Origin: Gemmatimonadales bacterium
Lineage (GTDB): Bacteria > Gemmatimonadota > Gemmatimonadetes > Gemmatimonadales > JACORV01
Length of the DNA: 64,000 bases
Assembly (NCBI GenBank): GCA_035502185.1
Contig: DATJUT010000067.1
Span: forward strand, 20,873 to 84,872
Direction: 5' to 3'
Shown here one piece after another: positions 1 through 7,283 of this stretch. A model generated the notes under the pieces. That model had not been told where the DNA came from and made no database searches. It was given only the letters and a program-made list of their open reading frames with translations. The translations under genes and the position numbers were made by a program. Position 1 is the first letter of the stretch. Every line of letters starts with the position of its first letter.

Positions 1-73
1 ACGGTGGTGGTCGGCCGGGCCCGGGGCCGAAGCTCGCGCGGGTAGTCGCGGTCCCGCGCCGCAGGTTCGCCGG

Positions 74-102
74 TTGACCGGGAGACCCCGGCGCGCTTAA
101 GG
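74..102 (+). promoter_or_regulatory. Weak candidate promoter of the carboxypeptidase gene
   Basis: TTGACC at 74-79 is followed after 17 bases by TTAAGG at 97-102, and the GTG start lies six bases further on, which would give a leaderless transcript as seen for other genes here. The -10 match is poor, so this is tentative. The bases before it (1-73) hold no gene I can support. Confidence 0.25.
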
Positions 103-108
103 TGCGGC

Positions 109-1632
109 GTGCAGACCCGCCTCGTCGCGCTGTGCCTCTGTGCCACCGCCGCCGCGCCCCCCGCGATCGCCCGCAGCCAGGACGAGCCGCAGGGCGTCCT
201 CGCTCCTTCGATCGCACCCCTGTTCCGGGGCCACCTGTGGCGGCACGCGACCTGGGGGGCGCTGGTCGTGAGCCTCACGCGCGGCGACACGCTGTTCTCG
301 TACCACGCCGATCGCCGCTTCCTGCCCGCCTCCAACGCGAAGCTGTTCACCACGGCCGCCGCGCTGCACTACCTGGGCCCGGACTTCCGGTTCGTCACCG
401 TGCTGTTCGGTGACGGCCCGGTCCAGGACAGCACCCTCTACGGCAACCTGATCCTCTACGGCACGGGCGACCCGACCTTCGGGCTCGACACCGCCGACCT
501 GGCGCCGTTCGCCGACAGCGTGGCGCGCGCCGGCATCCGCCTGGTGCGCGGCGACATGGTGGGGGACGCGTCGTTCCTCGGCGCCGAGCTCGCGGGACCG
601 GGGTGGTCGGCCGACAACCTCGACGAGCCGTTCGCGGCCCCGCCGTCCGCGCTCGGCGCGGCGGCCAACCGGATCCGCGTCGTCGTCGAGCCGGGGGCGG
701 GGCCGGGCGCGCCGGCCCGGGTCACCGTCGAGCCGCCGACCGACTACTACACGTTCACCACCCTCGTGCGCACGGGCCGGAGCCGCACCCGCACCCGGAT
801 CGACGTGCGGCGCGGCCCGTCCCCCGGCGTGGTGACCCTCAGCGGGACCATCTCGCCGCGCCGCCGCAGCTGGACCACCGAGATCGTGGTGCGCCAGCCG
901 GCGGTGTTCGCGGCCGGCCTGCTGCGCCAGCTGCTCGCGTCGCGCGGCGTCACGGTGCAGGGCACCACCCGGGGCGTCACCGACGAGGGACCGGAGCGCG
1001 CCCGGGCGCTGCTGGCGTGGACGCGCGAACCCGCCGGCCCGCCGTTCGGCGGCACCATCGCGGTGCGCGTGTCCCCGACTCTCGGCTCGCTGGTGACGAT
1101 GATCAACCACCGCAGCGACAATCTCTCGGCCGAGCTGGTGTTCCGCTCGATCGGCCGGTCGGTGGACGGGGCCGGCACCTTCGCGAGCGGCGCCAACGCC
1201 GTGGCGCGCTTCCTCTCGGACGAGGTCGGGATCGCGCCCTCGAGCGTGCAGGTCAGCGACGGTTCCGGTCTCTCGCTGCTGGACGAGGCCACGCCGCGCT
1301 CGCTCGTCCAGCTGCTCGCCTACGAGCGGCGCGTTCCCGAGGGGGACCAGTTCTGGGGCTCGCTGCCGGTGGCCGGCGAGGGCCTGCGGCGGCGGATGGA
1401 AGGCACCGCGGCGGAAGGGAAGCTGCGCGCCAAGACGGGGACGTTGAGCGACGCGTCGGCGCTCACCGGCTACGTGACGGCGGCCGGCGGCGAAGAGCTC
1501 GCGTTCTCGATCATCGTCAACGACCCACCCCGGATCAACCGGGCCAGGGCCGTGCAGGACCGGATCGGCATCGTGCTGGCCAAGTTCCGGCGGGCGGACG
1601 CTGACGGCGACGTGACCGGGGCGGTGCGCTAG
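109..1632 (+). CDS. dacB: D-alanyl-D-alanine carboxypeptidase / endopeptidase, PBP4 (DacB) family
   Basis: This 507-residue exported protein belongs to the class C low-molecular-mass penicillin-binding proteins (peptidase family S13), which trim or cleave peptidoglycan cross-bridges in the periplasm. The GTG start gives a signal peptide (hydrophobic residues 4-20, AIA cleavage region near 21). The three serine-acylase motifs are visible: SxxK as S75-N-A-K78, SxN as S336-D-N338, and KTG at 442-444. The insertion between the first two motifs, characteristic of the family, is present. It stands alone, convergent with the P1 peptidase gene. Length is normal and all catalytic residues are intact, so activity is likely; the gene symbol follows the family rather than proven orthology. 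Confidence 0.93.
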   Translation: MQTRLVALCLCATAAAPPAIARSQDEPQGVLAPSIAPLFRGHLWRHATWGALVVSLTRGDTLFSYHADRRFLPASNAKLFTTAAALHYLGPDFRFVTVLFGDGPVQDSTLYGNLILYGTGDPTFGLDTADLAPFADSVARAGIRLVRGDMVGDASFLGAELAGPGWSADNLDEPFAAPPSALGAAANRIRVVVEPGAGPGAPARVTVEPPTDYYTFTTLVRTGRSRTRTRIDVRRGPSPGVVTLSGTISPRRRSWTTEIVVRQPAVFAAGLLRQLLASRGVTVQGTTRGVTDEGPERARALLAWTREPAGPPFGGTIAVRVSPTLGSLVTMINHRSDNLSAELVFRSIGRSVDGAGTFASGANAVARFLSDEVGIAPSSVQVSDGSGLSLLDEATPRSLVQLLAYERRVPEGDQFWGSLPVAGEGLRRRMEGTAAEGKLRAKTGTLSDASALTGYVTAAGGEELAFSIIVNDPPRINRARAVQDRIGIVLAKFRRADADGDVTGAVR

Positions 1633-1656
1633 CCCGCCTCCGCTCCGTCCCGCCGT

Positions 1657-2631
1657 CTATCCCGCGCCCGCCCCCGCACCGTCCCCCAGCCCCGGGATGC
1701 CGTCCCGACCCTGCGCCGCCCGCACCGCGCGCTCCACGGCCGTCTCCGTCGCGGCCCGGGCGAGCTGCTCGACCTGGAACGCAGGGGCCGCCACGGCTCC
1801 CACCGAGCAGGCGAAGACGACGTCGCCGTCGAGGGCGGTGCCGGAGGGCACGACCCGGCGGGCGAGGGCGTCGGCGCCCGCGCGCGCCACGCCGCCGAGC
1901 GCCAACCGGTCGAGGGCGACGTTGGTCGCCACGACGACGAGCGTGGTGTGGTGGGCCGCGCGGAGCGCGCCTCCCGGAAGGCCCCCGCGGGACAGATACT
2001 CGGCCGATCCGGCGAAGCCGCCGCCGGAGCGGCGGGCGCCCGCCAGCACCCGACCCGAGGCGTCGAGCACGTCCCCGAAGGCGTTGACCACGGCGAGCGC
2101 GCCGACCACGACGTCGCCGGCGCTCGCCGACCACGAGCCGACGCCACCCTTCATTGCCCACTCCAGGCCGAGCGCCTTGCCCACCGTGGCGCCGGTGCCG
2201 GCGCCGACCGAGCCCTCGGCCACGGACGTTCCCGCGGCGTCGCAGCACGCCGTGCCCGTCTCCGCCGTCGGCCGTGCGTCGAAGCGGCCGAAGGGCAGCA
2301 GGTCGAACACCACCGCGGCGGGCACGATCGGCACCACGCCGCTGCCGACCTTGAAGCCCCGGCCCCGCGCCTCCAGCCACCGCATCACGCCGTCGGCCGC
2401 AGCCAGCCCGTACGCGGAGCCGCCGGTGAGGACGACGGCGTCCACGCGGCCCGCCAGCGACTCCGGGCGGCATGCGTCCAGCTCGCGCGATCCGGTGGCG
2501 CGCCCGCGCACGAACGCCGTGCACGGCATCCCGTCGGGAGGCGCGAGCACGACGGTGCACCCGGTGCCTCCCGGCGCGTCGGTCGCGTGACCGACCAGAA
2601 TGCCGGGGACGTCGGTGATGGCGGGTGTCAT
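1657..2631 (-). CDS. P1-family peptidase (DmpA/L-aminopeptidase-D-esterase type)
   Basis: The 324-residue product matches the P1 (DmpA) family of self-processing N-terminal nucleophile peptidases. The N-terminus is typical (TDVPGILVGHATD), and the glycine-rich GSVGAGTGATVGK segment and the TTLVVVATNVAL segment are the family's core motifs. In this family autocleavage before a Ser/Thr creates the nucleophile at the start of the beta chain; here the TTL threonine pair is the likely site. There is no signal peptide, so it acts in the cytoplasm, probably on short peptides or beta-amino acyl substrates. ATG at 2631 is the only good start. It is monocistronic, convergent with dacB and divergent from the response regulator gene at 2773. 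Confidence 0.88.
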   Translation of the reverse strand: MTPAITDVPGILVGHATDAPGGTGCTVVLAPPDGMPCTAFVRGRATGSRELDACRPESLAGRVDAVVLTGGSAYGLAAADGVMRWLEARGRGFKVGSGVVPIVPAAVVFDLLPFGRFDARPTAETGTACCDAAGTSVAEGSVGAGTGATVGKALGLEWAMKGGVGSWSASAGDVVVGALAVVNAFGDVLDASGRVLAGARRSGGGFAGSAEYLSRGGLPGGALRAAHHTTLVVVATNVALDRLALGGVARAGADALARRVVPSGTALDGDVVFACSVGAVAAPAFQVEQLARAATETAVERAVRAAQGRDGIPGLGDGAGAGAG

Positions 2632-2737
2632 GGGGTTCGCGGGCGAACGCTAGCCCGCGGCGCGCGCCAGCGTCAAGCGCGGGGCGGCGCCCCGCCGCCC
2701 GGGGGCCCGGGGCCACACGGGCTCGGGGCCGGCCGCC

Positions 2738-2766
2738 TTGCCGCTCCAGCCGGGCCGCCATAGCTT
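2738..2766 (+). promoter_or_regulatory. Promoter of the HD-domain response regulator
   Basis: TTGCCG at 2738-2743 and TAGCTT at 2761-2766 are separated by 17 bases. The GTG start at 2773 follows after only six bases, so the message is probably leaderless. The same TAGCTT-N6-GTG arrangement occurs before the cobalamin adenosyltransferase gene at 14000. Confidence 0.5.
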
Positions 2767-2772
2767 CGCGAA

Positions 2773-3801
2773 GTGACGCCCATGGGAAAGACCCGCGTCC
2801 TGATCGTCGAGGACGATCGTTCCCTGCGGTCCGCCCTCTCGGCGTTCCTCGAGCGACTCGGCCACCAGGTGCTCCAGACCGACAACGCCGAGCAGGCGCT
2901 CGAGCTGCTCACGACCCAGCGACTGGCGGCGATGCTGTGCGACATCCGGATGGCGGGGATGTCGGGGATGGAGCTGCTGCCGAAGGCGCTGGCGAGCGAC
3001 CCCGACCTCGCGGTCATCATGCTCACCGGGGTGGACGAGCCGCGCGCCGCGATCTCCTGCCTCAAGCTGGGCGCGGCCGACTACCTCATCAAGCCGGTGG
3101 ACCTCGAGGAGCTGCAGCACGCCCTGCAGTCGGCCCTGCGCAAGCGGGAGCTCGAGCTCGAGCGGCGCGGGCTGGAGGAGTGGCTGGCCCACGAGGTGGC
3201 GGCGCGCACCAAGGAGCTGGTGTCGCAGTCGCGCCAGCTCAGCCGGCTGTCGGTCAACGTCCTGGCCGCGCTGGTCGACGCGCTCGAGGGCAAGGACCCG
3301 AATCTCCGGGGCCACTCGCAGCGCGTGGCCGAGCTGAGCGGCCGCATCGCGGTGCGCCTCGGCCTGGCCGACGAGGAGATCGAGGCCGTGCGCGCCGCCG
3401 GCCGGGTACACGACGTCGGCAAGCTCGCGCTGCGCGAGCCGGGCCTGGAGCTGAGCGCGCCGCCGAGTGACGAGATCGCCGCGCCGCAGGACGACCCGGA
3501 TCTCGCGCTCCGCCTGCTCCAGCCCCTGGCCCACCTCAAGGGCGTGGCCGAGATCGTGCGCTACCAGCACGAGCGCTACGACGGCAAGGGCGTGCCCGAG
3601 GGCCGCCGGGGCGAGGACATCCCCATCGGCTCGCGGATCGTCGCCGCGGCGAGCGTATACGACGAGCTGTCCGTGGCCACGGCCGAGCGCCAGACCCTCG
3701 AGCCGCGCGAGGCGATCGCGAACTTGCGCTCCCTGGTCGGGCTGATGCTCGATCCGAAGGTGTTCGCCGCCCTCGTGCTGGAGGTGGCGGGAACGGCCTA
3801 G
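2773..3801 (+). CDS. Response regulator with degenerate HD-GYP-like output domain
   Basis: A receiver domain (residues 7-125, phospho-acceptor D57 in the CDIRM segment, conserved E13/D14 acidic pair, K107) is joined by a helical linker to an HD-type domain (about 175-342). HD-GYP proteins hydrolyse cyclic di-GMP. Here HDVGK is present at 213-217, but the later metal ligand HP..G is replaced by DPDLALR, GYP has become GVP (near 274), and HHE has become QHE. Catalysis is therefore doubtful and the protein may be a signal-binding or weak enzyme. The GTG start is chosen because the promoter ends six bases upstream; ATG at 2782 is an alternative. It is convergent with the zinc-ribbon gene, overlapping it by four bases. 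Confidence 0.85.
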   Translation: MTPMGKTRVLIVEDDRSLRSALSAFLERLGHQVLQTDNAEQALELLTTQRLAAMLCDIRMAGMSGMELLPKALASDPDLAVIMLTGVDEPRAAISCLKLGAADYLIKPVDLEELQHALQSALRKRELELERRGLEEWLAHEVAARTKELVSQSRQLSRLSVNVLAALVDALEGKDPNLRGHSQRVAELSGRIAVRLGLADEEIEAVRAAGRVHDVGKLALREPGLELSAPPSDEIAAPQDDPDLALRLLQPLAHLKGVAEIVRYQHERYDGKGVPEGRRGEDIPIGSRIVAAASVYDELSVATAERQTLEPREAIANLRSLVGLMLDPKVFAALVLEVAGTA

Positions 3802-4001
3802 GTCGGCTGCGGGGACGTCGGCGGCGGGAGGTTCGCGGGCTCCGGCAGCCCGCGCTTGGTGCGGCACGGCTTGCACAGGGTGATGCCGCGGAACCCGCAG
3901 ATCAGGCACACGAAGGTCCCGCAGTCGTCGCACGGCGCTCCCTCGGACGCGCGCTCCTGGTTCCCGCAGGACCGGCACACCATCATGTCCACTTCCGGCA
4001 T
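3798..4001 (-). CDS. Small zinc-ribbon protein (67 residues)
   Basis: This short gene encodes four CxxC pairs (C9/C12, C24/C27, C32/C35, C43/C46), which is the pattern of a double zinc ribbon or B-box-like knuckle, followed by a proline-rich tail. No function can be assigned from sequence. The start is the ATG at 4001, just 17 bases after the stop of the NtrC-type regulator gene, so the two are probably cotranscribed. Its stop overlaps the end of the convergent response regulator gene by four bases. The even cysteine spacing and the clean fit between neighbours support a real gene; it may be a small nucleic-acid or protein adaptor. Confidence 0.75.
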   Translation of the reverse strand: MPEVDMMVCRSCGNQERASEGAPCDDCGTFVCLICGFRGITLCKPCRTKRGLPEPANLPPPTSPQPT

Positions 4002-4018
4002 GACTCCCCCCAAGCGCC

Positions 4019-5362
4019 TCAGACGTCGAGCGCGTAGACCTTGATCTTGTTGATCAGCGTGGCGCGCGAGATCCCCAGCTCCTCGGCGGCGCGGGTGCGA
4101 TTGCCCCCGTGGCGCCGCAGCGTCCGCTCGATGTGGCGGCGCTCCACCTCCTCGAGCGAGACCGCCTCGCGCCCGGGCGGCAGCGCCTGGCGCCGGCCGA
4201 CCTCGGCCGGCAGGTGCTGCGGCCCGAGGCGCTGGGCGCCGCGGGCCAGGATGAGGGCGCGCTCCAGCACGTTCCGCATCTCGCGGATGTTCCCCGGCCA
4301 CCCGTACTCGAGCAGGCGCTCGAGCACCTCGCTCTCGAAGTCCGAGGGGCTTTCGGGCAGCTCCGCGCGCAGCTCCCCGAACAGGCGGCGGAGCAGCGCG
4401 AGCCGGTCCTCCCGCGCCCGCTCCCGCAGCGGCGGCAGGTGCAGCGGGATGACGTTCAGCCGGTAGTACAGGTCCTCGCGGAACCGCCCCTGGCGCACCG
4501 CGTCGCCGATGTCGTGGTTGGTGGCCGCGATCAGGCGCACGTCCACCTGGATCTCGCGCGTGCCGCCCAGCCGCCGGAAGCTCTTCTCCTCGATCGCCTT
4601 GAGCACTTTGGGCTGCAGCTCCGGCGCCAGCTCGGCGATCTCGTCCAGGAACAGCGTGCCGCGATCGGCGATCTCGAACAGTCCCTGCTTGCGGTCCTTG
4701 GCGTCGGTGAACGCGCCCTTCTCGTGACCGAACAGCTCCGAGTCGAGGAACGTGGCCGACAGGCCGGCGCAGTTCACGTCCACGAACGGCGCGTCGCGCC
4801 GTCCGGACAGCCGGTGCAGCAGCCGCGCCACCCAGCCCTTGCCGCTGCCGCTCTCGCCCGTGATCAGCACCGTGGTCCGGTCCGACTCGGCGAGCAGCAC
4901 CAGCTGGCGGGCGAGGTCGCGCATCGGCTTCGACACGCCGAGCACGTCGTCGCCGCCCGCCGGCGCCAGCCGGGCGACCAGCAGGGCGTTGTGCCGGCGC
5001 AGGTGCACCTTCTCGACGGCGCGCGCCGCGGCGGCCGCGAGCAGCGGCATGTCCACCGGCTTGGTGAGGAAGTGCTCCGCCCCGAGCTGCATCGCGCGGA
5101 CCGCGGTCGCGATGTCGCCGTGGCCCGTCAGCAGCAGCACCGAGGCGTCCCCCCGGCGCAGCTCCTCGAGCACCTGGAGCCCGTCCATGCCCGGCAGCCG
5201 GAGGTCGAGGATCACCACGTCGGGCCGCTGGCGCGGGAACGCCTCGATCGCGGCCTCGCCGGTCGCCTCGCGGAACACCTCGTACCCGAGCCGCTCGAAG
5301 TAGTCGCCCACGGCCCTGAGCACGTCGGCATCGTCGTCCACGACCATCACGGAGTCGGACAT
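4019..5362 (-). CDS. Sigma-54-dependent NtrC-family response regulator
   Basis: The 447-residue protein has the full three-domain layout: receiver domain (1-120, phospho-acceptor D53), AAA+ sigma-54 activator domain (about 140-370) and a C-terminal Fis-type helix-turn-helix (about 410-447, NRTRAAEELGISRATLINKI). Walker A is GESGSGKG (169-176) and Walker B TLFLDE (236-241). The sigma-54 contact loop reads GAFTDA (216-221) rather than GAFTGA, a variant seen in natural family members. It should activate sigma-54 promoters upon phosphorylation. No cognate histidine kinase is present. It lies six bases downstream of a second response regulator gene and upstream of the zinc-ribbon gene, forming a three-gene minus-strand unit. 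Confidence 0.94.
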   Translation of the reverse strand: MSDSVMVVDDDADVLRAVGDYFERLGYEVFREATGEAAIEAFPRQRPDVVILDLRLPGMDGLQVLEELRRGDASVLLLTGHGDIATAVRAMQLGAEHFLTKPVDMPLLAAAAARAVEKVHLRRHNALLVARLAPAGGDDVLGVSKPMRDLARQLVLLAESDRTTVLITGESGSGKGWVARLLHRLSGRRDAPFVDVNCAGLSATFLDSELFGHEKGAFTDAKDRKQGLFEIADRGTLFLDEIAELAPELQPKVLKAIEEKSFRRLGGTREIQVDVRLIAATNHDIGDAVRQGRFREDLYYRLNVIPLHLPPLRERAREDRLALLRRLFGELRAELPESPSDFESEVLERLLEYGWPGNIREMRNVLERALILARGAQRLGPQHLPAEVGRRQALPPGREAVSLEEVERRHIERTLRRHGGNRTRAAEELGISRATLINKIKVYALDV

Positions 5363-5368
5363 GCGTCC

Positions 5369-6349
5369 TCAGGCCAGCAAGGCCGGCGACCGCCGCAGCA
5401 CGGCGACGGCGGCATCGGCCTCGGCGGCGCCGAACTGGGTTTCGCGGCCGGCGCGCAGCTCGTCGAGCACCGCGGCGGGCTCGCGCCGCGCGCGCCACGG
5501 CCGCGGCGCGCACATCGCGGCGACGGCGGCGGCGGTGCCCAGGGTGCGCGCCAGGGCGGGGATGTCGTCGCCCGCCAGTCCGCCCGGGTAGCCGTTGCCG
5601 TCGAAGCGCTCCTGGTGCGCCGCCACGGCGGCCACCACCGCCCGGTCGGCGCCCAGCCGCTCGATCCAGCGTGCCCCCAGCGTCGGGTGCACGCGGATCA
5701 GGTGCTGGGCGGCGCGGTCCATCGTGACGGCGGAGTGCAGCTCGGCCTGCGGCACGGCGAGCATGCCGACGTCGTGCACCCGGGCGGCCAGCAGCAGGCG
5801 CTCCCCGTCCAGGCCGAGCGCCTCGCCGAACGCGGCGGCGAGCCGCCCGGTGCGGGCGGAGTATCCGGCGCGGAACGGATCGGCCCGCTCGTAGGCATTG
5901 ACCACTTCCCCGAGCACCGTGAGGATCGGCCCCGCCGCCGCCGCGCCCGCGGCCACCGTCGCGCGCAGGGTGCGCAGCTCGGCCGCGAGGGCCACCTCGT
6001 GCGAGAGCTGCTCCGGCTGGAAGGGCTTGAGCACGTACCCGTCGGCGCCGCGGCCCAGCGCCTCGACCACCGCCGCACCGTCGCTGGCGGGAGCCATCAC
6101 GATGACCGTGGGAGGCTCGCGCAGCGCGCGCAGGTCGGTGATGAGATCGAGCCCGGACTTGCCGGGCATCTCGATGTCGGTGATCACCAGGTCGAAGGCG
6201 CTCCCGGACAGGCGCTCCGCGCCCTCGGTGCCGGAGTAGGCCGCAACGCAGACGGCGCCGTCCTGCTCGAGCCGCCGCACCACCGCGGCGGCGATGGCGC
6301 GCTCGTCGTCCACCACCAGCACGCGCCGGCCGGCGAGCGGGGAGGTCAT
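5369..6349 (-). CDS. Response regulator with HD-GYP-like domain, partly degenerate
   Basis: A receiver domain (residues 8-125, phospho-acceptor D58, acidic pair D14/D15, K108) precedes an HD-GYP-like domain (about 145-326). GYPGG is intact and HP..G is present, but HDVGK reads HDVGM (192-196), HHE reads HQE, and the final ADxxDAL metal-binding motif is lost (TAAAVAAM). Its defects are nearly complementary to those of the similar protein encoded at 2773-3801. I chose ATG 6349 rather than ATG 6370 because TAGCTT on the minus strand (6362-6357) sits seven bases upstream and the receiver domain then begins immediately. With the NtrC-type gene it forms a tight operon. Confidence 0.82.
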   Translation of the reverse strand: MTSPLAGRRVLVVDDERAIAAAVVRRLEQDGAVCVAAYSGTEGAERLSGSAFDLVITDIEMPGKSGLDLITDLRALREPPTVIVMAPASDGAAVVEALGRGADGYVLKPFQPEQLSHEVALAAELRTLRATVAAGAAAAGPILTVLGEVVNAYERADPFRAGYSARTGRLAAAFGEALGLDGERLLLAARVHDVGMLAVPQAELHSAVTMDRAAQHLIRVHPTLGARWIERLGADRAVVAAVAAHQERFDGNGYPGGLAGDDIPALARTLGTAAAVAAMCAPRPWRARREPAAVLDELRAGRETQFGAAEADAAVAVLRRSPALLA

Positions 6350-6359
6350 CGCGCCCAAG

Positions 6360-7283
6360 CTAGCGGTCATCGCCGGCCCCGGCGAGATGGCGCGGCAGCG
6401 GCGCGAAGACCGTCAGCGAGCGCGGCAGGAGCTCCACGAGCATCGGCGTGGTCCCGAGCGCCTCGCCGTCGGCCTCGACCGGCAGCTCGGGCTCGCTGCT
6501 GACCCGCACGCGACGGCCGCGATAGAACGTGATGCCGGCGTCGACCTCGGGCCGGCGCTGCACCAGGCGCCACACCAGCCGCAGCGCGGCCGCGTACGAG
6601 CCGGCGTCGAGGACGGCCACGTCGAGCATCCCGTCGTCCGGCGCGATGTCCCCAGCCAGCGGCAGCAGCCGCGGCACGATGTGCCGGCAGTTGGCCACCA
6701 GCACCGTGACGGCCTGTCCCTCGTGCACGGCACCGTCGACCTCGACGCGCGTGGCGGCGCGCACCAGGTGGGCCGCCATCACGAAGGCCCGCGCCACGTA
6801 GGCGGCGACGCCGAACTGCCGCTTGTGGTGCTGCTCGGTCTCCGCCATCAGATCGGCCGCGAAGCCGGCGGCGCAATTGACCGCGAAGTACCGCGACCCG
6901 GCCCCGGTGGTGAGCCGGCCCACGTCGATGGTGCGCGTGGTCCCCGCCGCGATCGTCTCGGCCGCCGCCACGAACGAGCGGCTGATGCCCAGGTTCCCGG
7001 CGAGGACGTTGCCGGTCCCGCCGGGCAGCAGGCCGAGTGGCAGCCCGGTGCCCACCAGTCCGGCGGCGACGTCCATCACCGTGCCGTCGCCCCCGTGCGC
7101 GATCACCACGTGCGTCCCGCCGGCCGCGGCCGCGCGCGCGAGCCGCTCGCCGTCGCCCGTCGCGACCGTCGTCTCCACCTCCACGCGGAACCCCCGCGCC
7201 TCCAGCCGGCGCCGTGCCTCGGCCAGGCCCCGCTTGCCCGCCCGGGCCGCCGCCGGATTGGTGACGATCAGGGCGTCGGTCAC
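6360..7283 (-). CDS. Diacylglycerol/sphingosine-kinase-like lipid kinase (YegS/DgkB family)
   Basis: The 307-residue product has the DAGK catalytic fold: the nucleotide-binding GGDGT motif at 64-68, the LPGGTGN motif at 86-92, and a C-terminal beta-rich domain with the PDDGMLDV segment. Proteins of this family phosphorylate diacylglycerol or related lipids at the cytoplasmic membrane. The GTG start at 7283 overlaps the stop of tamB as GTGA, indicating translational coupling to the envelope-biogenesis operon above it. Upstream in-frame codons belong to tamB in another frame and are not part of this gene. The substrate is not predictable from sequence. Confidence 0.9.
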   Translation of the reverse strand: MTDALIVTNPAAARAGKRGLAEARRRLEARGFRVEVETTVATGDGERLARAAAAGGTHVVIAHGGDGTVMDVAAGLVGTGLPLGLLPGGTGNVLAGNLGISRSFVAAAETIAAGTTRTIDVGRLTTGAGSRYFAVNCAAGFAADLMAETEQHHKRQFGVAAYVARAFVMAAHLVRAATRVEVDGAVHEGQAVTVLVANCRHIVPRLLPLAGDIAPDDGMLDVAVLDAGSYAAALRLVWRLVQRRPEVDAGITFYRGRRVRVSSEPELPVEADGEALGTTPMLVELLPRSLTVFAPLPRHLAGAGDDR

